Part shown: positions 53,663 to 62,786 of the stretch, piece after piece
Layout: each line of letters starts with the position of its first letter
Position numbering within the stretch: the first letter of the stretch is position 1
Assembly: GCA_020639135.1 (NCBI GenBank)
Contig: JACKHE010000002.1
Coordinates: 372,001-436,000 of the forward strand
DNA from: Phycisphaeraceae bacterium
GTDB lineage: Bacteria; Planctomycetota; Phycisphaerae; Phycisphaerales; UBA1924
DNA: 64,000 nt
Reading direction: 5' to 3'
Notes under the pieces: model-generated
Database searches by the model: none
Told to the model about the DNA's origin: nothing
The model's input: only the letters and a program-made list of their open reading frames with translations
Program-made: the position numbers and the translations under genes

Positions 53663-54604
53663 TTACTCTTCTTCGTCCTTCAGATCGGCGGAGGGCTTGC
53701 GTTTCGTCCACTGAATGGCCGCCCCGATGCAGGCGATCACGATCCACGCGCTCGCCCAGGCCCCGGCGCTGGTCGGGAGGAGCTCGTGGCCCGGGATCCG
53801 GATCCAGTGCGCAAGATATGCGCCGCACGGGATCCAGATCGCCGCCCCGACGAAGGCGCTGGCGAACCCCGCAACGGGTGTGGGCCGGGCGAGCCCCAGC
53901 AGCAACCCCAGCGCAAAGCCCATGAGCCAGCCCCCGAGACCCGCGACACGCAGCCGGATCGGGACGGTGTCCCACCACGCGCCGGCCTCGTCGAAAAGCT
54001 CGAGCATGAACGCGCGGACCTCCTTCGCGGCGCTGCGCGCGATGCGCTCGGCGTCAGAGGGCTCGGCGATGTCGATTGATCGGGAATCCGAGGTGTCGCC
54101 CGAGACCAGGCTCTCGGTCATTGCATCCAGCCGGCGCTGTACCTCCTCGGTGCCAAGATTCTCGACGATCTCGGCCCCGTCGAGGTAGATGCTCTCTTCG
54201 CTCGGGACCGGCGCGGTCTGAGCGGCTTTTACCGCGTCCGCCTGCGCCCCGATGGCCAGCACGGCGCCCGTCGCGACGGCAAAGCCCAGCACAACGCCCA
54301 GGGTCAGCCCCATCGTGATGCGGAAGACGATCAGCCCGACAATGACGCCGAAGATTCCCAGAGCGACCATCAGGATGTTGGGATCGACGTTGACCCCCAG
54401 CGTCGCCGGCCCGGTGAACCCGATCAAACCGGCGCCGACGCCGAAGGCGAGCGCGTAGAGCGGCTTGACCAGCTTCCGCCCCCACAGCCAAAGGAGGATC
54501 CCGGCGATGAGCCCCGCCGCGGCGATCGCCTCGGCGCCCCATGGGAGCGACACCGGCGTGGCTGTGGCGTGCTGTCCGGCGGTGGTGGCGAGGGTCTGGA
54601 TCAT
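53663..54604 (-). CDS. Multi-helix membrane protein, relative of its downstream neighbour
   Basis: A 313-residue protein with six to eight membrane segments. GAEAIAAAGLIAGILLWLWG starts the first and IVFRITMGLTLGVVLGFAVATGAV is among the glycine-rich middle ones. A polar loop of about 100 residues (VPSEESIYLDGAEIVENLG to AFMLELFDEAG) separates two helical halves. The end has an acidic tail DLKDEEE. Like the neighbouring protein it fits the DUF4203-like layout. It is divergent from pheA and lies 60 bases upstream of its relative. Function is unknown. Confidence 0.7.
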   Translation of the reverse strand: MIQTLATTAGQHATATPVSLPWGAEAIAAAGLIAGILLWLWGRKLVKPLYALAFGVGAGLIGFTGPATLGVNVDPNILMVALGIFGVIVGLIVFRITMGLTLGVVLGFAVATGAVLAIGAQADAVKAAQTAPVPSEESIYLDGAEIVENLGTEEVQRRLDAMTESLVSGDTSDSRSIDIAEPSDAERIARSAAKEVRAFMLELFDEAGAWWDTVPIRLRVAGLGGWLMGFALGLLLGLARPTPVAGFASAFVGAAIWIPCGAYLAHWIRIPGHELLPTSAGAWASAWIVIACIGAAIQWTKRKPSADLKDEEE

Positions 54605-54735
54605 GGTCTGTCGGCGGCGTCACCGCGCTGCCTTCGCGTCATTATTGCTGGCGACGCCCGGCTGATTTCATCGAACGGAAACTGATTTTCGCTGATTCCG
54701 AGCCCGTGGGCTTGGCCGGGAGGTCCCTGACGACG

Positions 54736-55872
54736 ATGATACCGCCGATGTCCGAATCATCACCCGAGCCCAATCAGGACACCCTGGACGCGCTGCGGGC
54801 GCAGATCGATGAGGCCGATCGGCAGCTCGTTGAGCTGCTCAACCGCAGGGCGTCCATCGTCCAGCGCGTAGGCCAGGTCAAGCAGCGCGAGGGCGTCCCC
54901 ATCTATGCGCCCCATCGCGAGGCCGCGGTGCTCAAGAAGGCACTGGCGCACAACAAAGGGCCGCTCCCGGACCGGGCGATCGAGGGCATCTACCGGGAGC
55001 TGATGAGCGGGTCCTTCGCGATCGAGCAGCCCCTTCGCATCGGCTACCTGGGGCCGCGCGGTTCGTTCAGCCACGTCGCCGCCCAGGCGCACTTCGGCTC
55101 CTCCGTCACGTTCGAGGCGGTCACCGACATCATGAGCGTCTTCGACGAGGTGCGCCGGGGCCACGTCGATTACGGGCTGGCGCCGATCGAGAACTCCACC
55201 GGTGGCGGCATCACCGAGACCCTCGACGCCTTCCGCGACTCCAGGGGCGAGGTCTTCGTGTACGCCGAGGCGCTGATCACCATCCGGCACAACCTGCTCT
55301 CGAACTGCCCCCCCGAGGCGATCCGGCGGATCTACTCCAAGCCCGAGATCTTCACGCAGTGCCGCAAGTGGCTCTCCTCGACGTACCCGCTCGCGGATCT
55401 GATCCCGGCGGCGAGCTCCTCCAAGGCCGCCGAGACCGCATTCGCCGAGCACGCGCAACACCCCGATTCGGGCCCCGCGGCGATCGGCTCGGCGCTGGCC
55501 GGGCAGGTGTACGGTCTCAACACGCTCTACGAGGACATCGAGGACAACCCCAACAACATCACGAGGTTCCTCGTGATCTCGAAGCAGAAGGCCGAACCCA
55601 GCGGGCAGGACAAGACCTCGATCATGTTCACGACCGACCACACACCCGGCAGCCTGGTGCGGGTGCTGTCGGTGTTCGACCGCGCCGGGATCAACCTATC
55701 GCACATCGAGAAGCGCCCCAGCGGTCAGCAGAACTGGAAATACTCGTTCTTCATCGACACCGAAGGACACCGCGACGACCCGCTGATGCGCATGGCGATC
55801 GAGCAGGCGAGCCGGGACTGCCAGGAGATCAGCGTCCTCGGGAGCTACCCCAAGGCGACGCGGATCCTCTGA
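54736..55872 (+). CDS. pheA: Bifunctional chorismate mutase/prephenate dehydratase
   Basis: PheA converts chorismate to prephenate and then phenylpyruvate, the branch to phenylalanine. Residues about 15-95 are the AroQ chorismate mutase (ALRAQIDEADRQLVELLNRRASI, quoted in part). The prephenate dehydratase begins IGYLGPRGSFSHVAAQAHFG and has the TRF active-site triad in NNITRFLVIS. The ACT domain has TPGSLVRVLSVFDRAGINLSHIEKRPS, where the usual ESRP reads EKRP. The start is chosen because GGGAGG lies 12 bases upstream; an ATG four codons later is also possible. Confidence 0.96.
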   Translation: MIPPMSESSPEPNQDTLDALRAQIDEADRQLVELLNRRASIVQRVGQVKQREGVPIYAPHREAAVLKKALAHNKGPLPDRAIEGIYRELMSGSFAIEQPLRIGYLGPRGSFSHVAAQAHFGSSVTFEAVTDIMSVFDEVRRGHVDYGLAPIENSTGGGITETLDAFRDSRGEVFVYAEALITIRHNLLSNCPPEAIRRIYSKPEIFTQCRKWLSSTYPLADLIPAASSSKAAETAFAEHAQHPDSGPAAIGSALAGQVYGLNTLYEDIEDNPNNITRFLVISKQKAEPSGQDKTSIMFTTDHTPGSLVRVLSVFDRAGINLSHIEKRPSGQQNWKYSFFIDTEGHRDDPLMRMAIEQASRDCQEISVLGSYPKATRIL

Positions 55873-55893
55873 AACGTTCGCAACAAGACCGGC

Positions 55894-56217
55894 TCAGTGG
55901 GAAGCCGAGGCGGCGCGGGGCTGGTCAAGCTCGATCGTGCCGAACTGATCCTCGTACGCCCGGACGACCTGCGACAGGGACGAGATCAGCCGCTTGGCGC
56001 CCGACCAGTTGAGCACGATGCGCGAGCCGACGGCGAAGATCATCGCGTGCTGCCCCTGCGGGCCCTGGGCGGGAAGGTTGAGGCCGAAGTCGAGCACGAC
56101 CTCGTCGGCGGTAGTGGTGGTGCGGATCGTGTTGGAGTAGGTCGTGTTCATGCGGGACTCGTCCACGCGGATCTGGACCTGCTGCTGACCGCCCTGGGGG
56201 TTGCTCGTCTCGGCCAT
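55894..56217 (-). CDS. DUF3467 domain-containing protein
   Basis: A small protein of 107 residues that matches the DUF3467 layout: an N-terminal QVQIRVDESRMNTTYSN, a middle EVVLDFGLNLP, and AVGSRIVLNWSGAKRLISSLSQVVRAYEDQFG in the second half (in part). The family is widespread and has no defined function. It has no signal peptide, so it is cytoplasmic. It is divergent from the dockerin-like gene at 56424, with 206 bases between. Confidence 0.85.
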   Translation of the reverse strand: MAETSNPQGGQQQVQIRVDESRMNTTYSNTIRTTTTADEVVLDFGLNLPAQGPQGQHAMIFAVGSRIVLNWSGAKRLISSLSQVVRAYEDQFGTIELDQPRAASASH

Positions 56218-56423
56218 GGTCTGTTCGTCGCCTTTCTGCTGGGTATCCCGGCGGTTTTCGAACGTCGAGCCCGCGGGGGGAACAGGATACCCGACTCAGC
56301 GCGGCCGAACCGGTTCCGACTTTGAAATGGCAGGCGGATTGCTCCACCTCCACCGAACCAACCGCAGCGCCGCCTCTGCGATGTCGCACGAGCCGGTTCC
56401 CGAACCCCGCGGAGAACCCGACC

Positions 56424-57215
56424 ATGTCCATCTCCATCTCGGCTTCAAACGCCGTTTTCGTCCCGTACGGGCGTGCCCGGCACGCCCCGATCGCTGTGCA
56501 GCGGGCCGCGGGCAGCCATGTCGCCGCCTCGAACACGGTGAAACCCCCGGCATCGGCGTACCCCGGGGCGAGCTCACTGACCGGGCCGGGCGCAACAACC
56601 GGCGCCGACGGGGCGCAAGGACCGTCCGGCGATGCGCAGGAAGGCGTCGGCAGCGACCCGGGCCGGGATCCCGGGATCCAGGGCGGGCCGGTCCTCTTCG
56701 GCGACATCAACGGCGACGACACCCTCAACGGTGAGGACGTCACCGCGCTGCTCCAGGCGTTCCGCAGCTCCGTCAGCGCGGCCGACCTGAACGCGGACGG
56801 GGGCGTGGACACCGCCGATCTCGGAATCCTGATCAACGCCATCCGCGAGTTCAATGCGCCGACGAAGCCGGACAACTCGGCCGGCGCCGGGCCGGACCGG
56901 ACGTTCCAGGAACTCGCGGCGACCCCCATCCAACCGGACCGGATCGCCGAGCTCAAGTCATCCGCGATCCACCCGGGCACGGTCATCAGCGAGACGATCG
57001 ACGGCTCGCCGGGAATCGTGGATGACCCCCAGGCCCAGCCCGGCGTCTATGGCGATCTCACCGGTGACGGCCGCGTCGACGCGGACGACCTGGCGGCGAT
57101 CCGCAAGTCGTTCGGCTCCGCCTCGGCGGCCGGCGACCTCAACGGCGACGGCCGGGTGGACACCGCCGATCTCGGCGCCCTGCTGGGGCTGCTCAACAAG
57201 CCCGAAGAGGCCTGA
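56424..57215 (+). CDS. Dockerin-repeat protein without a visible signal peptide
   Basis: Start ATG preceded by GGAG at 56411-56414, giving 263 residues. The protein carries two separate dockerin type I-like units: DINGDDTLNGEDVTALLQAF plus DLNADGGVDTADLGILINAI (about 93-150), and DLTGDGRVDADDLAAIRKSF plus DLNGDGRVDTADLGALLGLL (about 212-258). These calcium-binding loops normally bind cohesins on secreted complexes. The N-terminus MSISISASNAVFVPYGRARHAP has no hydrophobic core, so export would need an unusual route or an upstream start. A Gly/Ala/Pro-rich linker separates the units. Confidence 0.78.
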   Translation: MSISISASNAVFVPYGRARHAPIAVQRAAGSHVAASNTVKPPASAYPGASSLTGPGATTGADGAQGPSGDAQEGVGSDPGRDPGIQGGPVLFGDINGDDTLNGEDVTALLQAFRSSVSAADLNADGGVDTADLGILINAIREFNAPTKPDNSAGAGPDRTFQELAATPIQPDRIAELKSSAIHPGTVISETIDGSPGIVDDPQAQPGVYGDLTGDGRVDADDLAAIRKSFGSASAAGDLNGDGRVDTADLGALLGLLNKPEEA

Positions 57216-57268
57216 TCCGGCGGGCGGATAACGACCTTCCTTTCTCCGTGGCTCCGTGCGTGTGTGCG

Positions 57269-57308
57269 AGGGCGCGCCCCGATTCCAAGCGGTGCGCCCT
57301 TGTCATTT
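57269..57308 (+). terminator. Terminator-like hairpin after the dockerin gene
   Basis: AGGGCGC (57269-57275) pairs with GCGCCCT (57294-57300) around an 18-base loop, followed by TGTCATTT. The U-run is broken, so efficiency is uncertain. It separates the dockerin gene from the pyrimidine-catabolism operon. Confidence 0.55.
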
Positions 57309-57368
57309 CACCCGATCAGTGCGACACTTCCGGATTGAGCCCGACCGAACGGAAGGAGACCGCTGCAC

Positions 57369-58856
57369 ATGTCCGCGACCATCGCGTCCAACCTCGTCGC
57401 CGGTGAACGCCTGACCGGCGGCGCCGGGAGCGTCCGCCACAACATCAACCCCGCGACCGGCCAGCCGATCAGCGAGGCGCCGCTCTCGAACACCGACGCC
57501 GCCGAGCGCGCCGTCCAGGCCGCCAGGGCCGCCTATCCGGAATGGGCCGCGACCCCGGTCGGCGACCGCGTCCAGCCCCTGTTCCGCTACAAACAGATCC
57601 TCGAGGCCAACGTCGACGAGCTGGCGAAGATCATCGTCGCCGAGCACGGCAAGACCACGGCCGAGGCCATCGGCTCTGTCCGCCGCGGCATCGACTGCAT
57701 CGAGTTCGCTGCGGGTGCACCGGCGCTGACGATGGGGCGCACGCTCCCGCAGATCGCCGTCTCCTCCTCCTTCTGCCGCACGCAGGACGAGGGGGGCGTC
57801 GGCATCGACTCCCAGATCGATCGCGTTCCCGTCGGCGTCTGCGTCGGGATCACGCCGTTCAACTTCCCGGTCATGGTCCCGATGTGGATGTGGCCGATGG
57901 CCGTCGCCTGCGGCAACACCTTCGTCCTCAAGCCCTCGGAGAAGGACCCGCTCTCGTCCATCCGCGCCACGGAGATGGCGCACGACGCCGGGATCCCCAA
58001 GGGCGTGCTGAACCTCGTCCAGGGCGGTCCAGATGTTGTCAACCACCTGATCAAGCACCCCGAGGTGGACGCCGTCTCGTTCGTGGGCTCCACGCGCGCC
58101 GGCGAGTACATCTACAAGACCGCCGCGGCGCACGGTAAGCGCGTCCAGTGCATGTGCGGCGCCAAGAACCACTCGATCATCATGCCCGACGCCAACCGCG
58201 GCGCGGCGATCGACGGCGTGCTGGGCTCGGCGTTCGGCAACTCCGGGCAGCGCTGCCTTGCGGGATCGGTCGTCGTCTGCGTCGGCGACAGCGCCGACTG
58301 GCTGATCCCCGGGCTCGTCGAGGCGGCGAGCGCGATCAAGGTGGACAGGGGCGATGCGCCTGGCTGCGGCATGGGCCCGATGCAGGACATGGAAGGCAAG
58401 GAGCGCGTCCACGAGGCCATCGAGAAGGGCGTCGAGCAGGGCGCCACGCTTGTGCTCGACGGAAGGCAGCACCAGATGCCCTCCTGCGGCTGCTTTGTCG
58501 GCCCCACGATCTTCGATCACGCCAGGCCCGGCATGTTCATCGTTGATGAAGAGATCTTCGGCCCGGTCCTGACAATCATCCGCGCCAACGATCTCGAGGA
58601 CGCAATCGAGATGGTCAACAAGTCCCGCTACGGCAACATGGCGGTCATCTTCACCGACTCCGGCAACGCCGCTCGCAAGTTCAAATCCACGATCGGCGCC
58701 GGGATGCTCGGCATCAACGTGGGCGTCCCCGCCCCCATGGCGGCGTTCCCCTTCTCCGGATGGAAGCAGTCGTTCTACGGCGATCTGCACGCCAACGGCG
58801 AGGACGGCGTCCGCTTCTTCACTCGCAGCAAGGTCACGGTCGCGCGCTGGCTCTGA
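57369..58856 (+). CDS. mmsA: CoA-acylating methylmalonate/malonate-semialdehyde dehydrogenase
   Basis: An aldehyde dehydrogenase of 495 residues that oxidises malonate or methylmalonate semialdehyde to acetyl-CoA or propionyl-CoA with NAD. The nucleophile is Cys 296 in FGNSGQRCLAGS; EGGDxV-type residues of ordinary ALDH are replaced as in the MMSDH family, and GITPFNFPVMVPMWMWPMA is the MMSDH signature near residue 158. AAFPFSGWKQSFYGD is near the end. It heads a four-gene operon of uracil degradation, where malonic semialdehyde from beta-alanine is its expected substrate. GGAAGGAG lies close upstream of the start. Confidence 0.95.
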   Translation: MSATIASNLVAGERLTGGAGSVRHNINPATGQPISEAPLSNTDAAERAVQAARAAYPEWAATPVGDRVQPLFRYKQILEANVDELAKIIVAEHGKTTAEAIGSVRRGIDCIEFAAGAPALTMGRTLPQIAVSSSFCRTQDEGGVGIDSQIDRVPVGVCVGITPFNFPVMVPMWMWPMAVACGNTFVLKPSEKDPLSSIRATEMAHDAGIPKGVLNLVQGGPDVVNHLIKHPEVDAVSFVGSTRAGEYIYKTAAAHGKRVQCMCGAKNHSIIMPDANRGAAIDGVLGSAFGNSGQRCLAGSVVVCVGDSADWLIPGLVEAASAIKVDRGDAPGCGMGPMQDMEGKERVHEAIEKGVEQGATLVLDGRQHQMPSCGCFVGPTIFDHARPGMFIVDEEIFGPVLTIIRANDLEDAIEMVNKSRYGNMAVIFTDSGNAARKFKSTIGAGMLGINVGVPAPMAAFPFSGWKQSFYGDLHANGEDGVRFFTRSKVTVARWL

Positions 58857-58889
58857 CGCCGCGGCATCTCTTTCGGAGGCATCCCACCA

Positions 58890-59774
58890 ATGGCCAGAGT
58901 CACCCGAGCGGGCCTCGTCCAGTGTTCCCTCAGCGAGCGCGCCGACGCGCCGATCGCACAGATCAAGGCGTCGATGCAGGAGAAGCACATCGGCCTCATC
59001 CGCCAGGCGGTGGACCAGGGGGCGCAGGTCGTGTGCCTCCAGGAGGTCTTCGACGGCCCCTACTTCTGCGCCGAGCAGGAGACTCGCTGGTACGAGGCCA
59101 CCGAGCGCATCCCCGACGGCCCGACCGTGCAGCGCATGTGCAAACTAGCCAGGGAGCTCAAAGCGATCCTCGTCGTGCCCATGTACGAGGTTGACATGCC
59201 CGGCGTGTATTACAACACCGCCGCGGTGATCGACGAGCACGGAGAGTACCTCGGCAAGTACCGCAAGCACCACATCCCGCACTGCAAGCCCGGCTTCTGG
59301 GAGAAGTTCTACTTCACCCCGGGCGACCTCGGGTACCCGGTCTTCGACACCAGCGCCGGCAAGATCGGCGTGTACATCTGCTACGACCGGCACTTCCCCG
59401 AGGGCGCGCGCGAGCTGGGGCTCAACGGCGCCGAAATCGTCTTCAACCCCAGCGCCACCGTCGCCGGGCTGAGCGAATACCTCTGGAAGCTGGAGCAGCC
59501 CGCGCACGCCGTCGCCAACCAGTTCTTCGTCGGCGCCATCAACCGCGTCGGTCGCGAGCAGCCCTGGGACATCGGTGAGTTCTACGGGCAGAGCTACTTC
59601 TGCGATCCCCGGGGCCAGATCTTCGCGCAGGCCTCGCGCGACAAGGACGAGGTCGTCGTCGCCGATCTCGACCTCGACCTGATCACCGAGGTGCGCAACA
59701 CCTGGCAGTTCTTCCGCGATCGCCGCCCCGAGTCCTACACCAAGATCGCCGAGACCCACGCCGTCGCGAGGTGA
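58890..59774 (+). CDS. Beta-ureidopropionase (N-carbamoyl-beta-alanine amidase), nitrilase family
   Basis: The 294-residue protein has the nitrilase triad Glu 52 (LQEVFDG), Lys 126 (KYRKHHIP) and Cys 164 (YICYDRHFPE). It is most like beta-ureidopropionase and N-carbamoylputrescine amidase, which share sequence. The gene neighbourhood decides: semialdehyde dehydrogenase, uracil-type permease, aminotransferase and PreA point to N-carbamoyl-beta-alanine hydrolysis to beta-alanine, CO2 and ammonia, step three of reductive pyrimidine catabolism. It follows mmsA by 33 bases and precedes the permease by 7. Confidence 0.9.
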   Translation: MARVTRAGLVQCSLSERADAPIAQIKASMQEKHIGLIRQAVDQGAQVVCLQEVFDGPYFCAEQETRWYEATERIPDGPTVQRMCKLARELKAILVVPMYEVDMPGVYYNTAAVIDEHGEYLGKYRKHHIPHCKPGFWEKFYFTPGDLGYPVFDTSAGKIGVYICYDRHFPEGARELGLNGAEIVFNPSATVAGLSEYLWKLEQPAHAVANQFFVGAINRVGREQPWDIGEFYGQSYFCDPRGQIFAQASRDKDEVVVADLDLDLITEVRNTWQFFRDRRPESYTKIAETHAVAR

Positions 59775-59781
59775 GGCGCCG

Positions 59782-61275
59782 ATGAACGCACCGCTGCGCA
59801 CACCGAAGGTCATCTACGGCCTCGACGACATCCCGCCCGCGCCCAAGGCGGCGCTCCTGGCCGTGCAGCACGCGCTGACGATGTTCGGCGCCACGGTCTC
59901 CGTCCCGCTGCTGCTCGGGCCGGCAATGGGCATGACCCCCGAGCAGATCGCCATCCTCATCTCCAGCGTCATGCTCTGCTCCGGCGTCGGGACGATCCTG
60001 CAATCGACCTTCGGCACCCGGCTGCCCATCATCCAGGGCGTCTCGTTCAGCTTCCTCGCGGCCTTCTTCGCGGTGATCGCGGCGGGAGGGGAGAAGAACT
60101 GGTCGCCGAACGAGATGATGCAGTACATCGCCGGCGCGATCCTCGTCGGCGCCTTCATCGAGATGTTCATCGGGTTCTCGGGGCTCGTCGGGTGGCTCCG
60201 CCGGATCCTCAGCCCCGTCGTCGTCGGGCCGGTCATCATGCTCATCGGGCTGGCGCTCTTCCAGCACGGCGCCCCCAAGGCCGGCGCCCACTGGCCGGTG
60301 AGCGGTCTGACCATCGTCCTGATCATCCTCTTCTCGCTGGTGCTCTCGCGCAAATCGCAGTTCTTCCGGATCTTCCCGATCATCAGCGCCGTCGTGATCG
60401 TCGTCACGCTGTGCTGGATCGGGACGAAGACCGGGATCATCGCGCCCGACAGCCCCGCCGCGGTGGACACCTCCCGCATCGGCGCCAGCGCCTGGGTCCG
60501 CGCCAACCCCGCGGAGATCGTCTTCCCCTGGGGGTACCCGAAGTTCACGCTCGCCTTCATCGTCGCGGCGCTGGCCGGGTACCTCGCCTCCATCGTCGAG
60601 TCCTTCGGCGACTACCACGCCTGCTCGCACATGGCCGGCGGCGGCGACCCGACCCCGAAACAGATCAGCCGCGGCATCGGCTTCGAGGGCGTCGCCTGCG
60701 CCATCACCGGTTGCCTGGGCGGCTTCAGCTCGACTTCCTACTCGGAGAACATCGGGCTCGTCGGGCTCACCCGCGTCGGCTCGCGCCGCGTGGTGCAGAT
60801 CGCCGGCGTCATCCTCATCCTGCTCGGGCTCTTCGGGAAGTTCGGCGCCCTGGCCGCGGCCATCCCGAGCCCGGTGGTGGGGGGGCTCTACTGCGCCCTG
60901 TTCGGCCTCATCGCCGCCATCGGCGTGCAGCAGCTCTCCAAGGCCGATCTCTCCTCCGACCGCAACCTCTTCATCGCCGGCTTCAGCCTGTTCATGGGGC
61001 TCTCCGTGCCGGCGTATTTCAACACCGTCGCTTCCACCGAGGGCATGCAGGTCGGCCAGACCCTGGTCACCTACCCGCCCGCCGCCGACGCCATGCTCGC
61101 CTCGCTCCCCGAGGGCATCCGCGGGATCGTCAACGCGATCGGCTCGACCGGGATGGCCGTCGCGGCAATCATCGGGTTGATCCTCGACAACCTGATCCCC
61201 GGCTCAAACGAGGAGCGGGGTCTGGATGTCCCTTCCACACTCGTCCCGGAAGCCGGGAATGTCTCGCAGGACTGA
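59782..61275 (+). CDS. Uracil/xanthine permease, NCS2 family
   Basis: A 497-residue transporter with about 12-14 helices. Family marks are LLAVQHALTMFGATVSVP, TFGTRLPIIQGVSFSF in helix 3, IVESFGDYHACSHMAGG near residue 270 with the conserved Glu, and GGFSSTSYSENIGLVGLTRVGSRRV near 320. NCS2 proteins import uracil, xanthine or uric acid with protons. The operon argues for uracil or thymine. The insert IGASAWVRANPAEIVFPWGYP between helices 7 and 8 is somewhat long. It is 25 bases upstream of the aminotransferase. Confidence 0.94.
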   Translation: MNAPLRTPKVIYGLDDIPPAPKAALLAVQHALTMFGATVSVPLLLGPAMGMTPEQIAILISSVMLCSGVGTILQSTFGTRLPIIQGVSFSFLAAFFAVIAAGGEKNWSPNEMMQYIAGAILVGAFIEMFIGFSGLVGWLRRILSPVVVGPVIMLIGLALFQHGAPKAGAHWPVSGLTIVLIILFSLVLSRKSQFFRIFPIISAVVIVVTLCWIGTKTGIIAPDSPAAVDTSRIGASAWVRANPAEIVFPWGYPKFTLAFIVAALAGYLASIVESFGDYHACSHMAGGGDPTPKQISRGIGFEGVACAITGCLGGFSSTSYSENIGLVGLTRVGSRRVVQIAGVILILLGLFGKFGALAAAIPSPVVGGLYCALFGLIAAIGVQQLSKADLSSDRNLFIAGFSLFMGLSVPAYFNTVASTEGMQVGQTLVTYPPAADAMLASLPEGIRGIVNAIGSTGMAVAAIIGLILDNLIPGSNEERGLDVPSTLVPEAGNVSQD

Positions 61276-61300
61276 TCGCACCATACTTTGAGTTCCAGCC

Positions 61301-62659
61301 ATGCCCACCGCTTCCACTGCCGCCCCGACCCTTCCCGCCTTCGATCACAAGCCCCGGCCCTACACCGGACCCTCCAAGGCGCAGGTCCTGGCGATGCGCA
61401 AGGAGCACCTCTCCCCGGCGATCCTGCACTACTACAAGGACCCGGTGATGATCGTCGAGGGCAAGATGCAGTACCTCTACGACGAGACCGGCCGCCGATA
61501 CGTCGATGGCTTCGCCGGCATCGTCACCGTCAGCGTGGGACACTGCCACCCCAGGGTCGTCGAGGCGTGCAACACACAGAACGAGACGCTCCAGCACACC
61601 ACAACGATCTACCTCAACCCCAACATCGCGCAGTTCGCCAGGAAGCTCACCGACCAGCTCCCCGGCGATCTCTCCGTCTGCTACTTCACCAACTCCGGCT
61701 CAGAGGCCAACGACCTGGCCATCATGATGGCGCGCTGCTACACCGGCGCATTCGATGTCGTCGCCCTCCGCAACGCCTACCACGGCATGTCCCCCAGCGC
61801 GATGGGCCTGACCGCCCTGCACACCTGGAAGTTCCCCGTCCCCCAGGGATTCGGCATCCACCACGCGAAGACGCCCGACATGTACCGCGGCCCCTGGGGC
61901 TACGACGACAAGGACGCCGGCCGCAAGTACGCCGACGAGGTCGCCGACGTCATCCGCTTCGAGACCCCCGGAAAGGTCGCTGCGTTTATCGCCGAGCCCA
62001 TCCAGGGCGTCGGCGGCTCCGTCGAGATGCCCCCCGGCTACCTCGAGCATGTGTACAAGCACGTCCGCGCCGCTGGCGGTCTGTGCATCTCCGACGAGGT
62101 CCAGACCGGCTTCGGCCGCACCGGCACGAACTTCTGGGGCTTTCAGAACCACGGCGTCATGCCCGACATCGTCACGATGGCCAAGGGCATCGGCAACGGC
62201 TCACCCCTCGGCGCCGTCGTCACCACACCCGAGATCGCCAAGACACTCGGACAGCGCCTCCACTTCAACACCTACGGCGGCAACCCCGTCACCATGGCCC
62301 AGGCGAACGCGACCCTCGACGTCATGCTCGAGATGGACGTCCAGAAGAACTCCCGCGAGGTGGGCGGCTACCTCAAGGACGGGCTCACCAGACTCCAGTC
62401 CCGGCACGAGTGCATGGGCGACGTCCGGGGCCAGGGCCTGATGCTCGGCGTCGAGATGGTCGAATCACGCGACACCAAGGCCCCCGCCACCGCGCTCACC
62501 GCCGCCGTCCACGAGAAGTGCAAGGACCTGGGATTGCTCATCGGCAAGGGCGGCCTCTCCGGCAACGTCCTGCGCATCAAACCCCCGATGTGCTTTACGA
62601 AGGCGGACGCCGACTTCCTCGTCGCGGCGCTGGACATCGCGATCACCGAGTGCGCCTGA
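61301..62659 (+). CDS. Class III aminotransferase, probably beta-alanine--pyruvate/AGXT2-like
   Basis: A 452-residue PLP enzyme. The N-terminal part has PAILHYYKDPVMIVEGKMQYLYDETGRRYVDGFAGIVTVSVGHCHP (in part), the middle TNSGSEANDLAIMMAR, and the PLP lysine is Lys 295 in MAKGIGNGSPLGAVV. It is close to AGXT2 (alanine-glyoxylate aminotransferase 2), which also uses beta-alanine and D-3-aminoisobutyrate. In this operon it should make malonate semialdehyde for the dehydrogenase. It is the last gene before twin hairpins and the convergent preA. Confidence 0.93.
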   Translation: MPTASTAAPTLPAFDHKPRPYTGPSKAQVLAMRKEHLSPAILHYYKDPVMIVEGKMQYLYDETGRRYVDGFAGIVTVSVGHCHPRVVEACNTQNETLQHTTTIYLNPNIAQFARKLTDQLPGDLSVCYFTNSGSEANDLAIMMARCYTGAFDVVALRNAYHGMSPSAMGLTALHTWKFPVPQGFGIHHAKTPDMYRGPWGYDDKDAGRKYADEVADVIRFETPGKVAAFIAEPIQGVGGSVEMPPGYLEHVYKHVRAAGGLCISDEVQTGFGRTGTNFWGFQNHGVMPDIVTMAKGIGNGSPLGAVVTTPEIAKTLGQRLHFNTYGGNPVTMAQANATLDVMLEMDVQKNSREVGGYLKDGLTRLQSRHECMGDVRGQGLMLGVEMVESRDTKAPATALTAAVHEKCKDLGLLIGKGGLSGNVLRIKPPMCFTKADADFLVAALDIAITECA

Positions 62660-62685
62660 CCGAACGGGGTCAACGGAAGTGTTCC

Positions 62686-62759
62686 ATGGCCACGTCTTCG
62701 TGGCCATGTTCCGTTTGATTTGGTGATCCGAGATCATGGCCACGCAGAGCCGTGGCCAT
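62686..62759. terminator. Twin hairpins between convergent aminotransferase and preA genes
   Basis: Two stems with the same arms: ATGGCCACG (62686-62694) with CGTGGCCAT (62699-62707), and ATGGCCACG (62736-62744) with CGTGGCCAT (62751-62759). Loops are TCTT and CAGAGC. After the first, rightward, comes GTTCCGTTTGATTT. They probably terminate both genes. The arms resemble the GTGGCA stems at 39297-39362. Confidence 0.6.
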
Positions 62760-62786
62760 GGCACACTCAGGGAACGGCTCTGCGGA

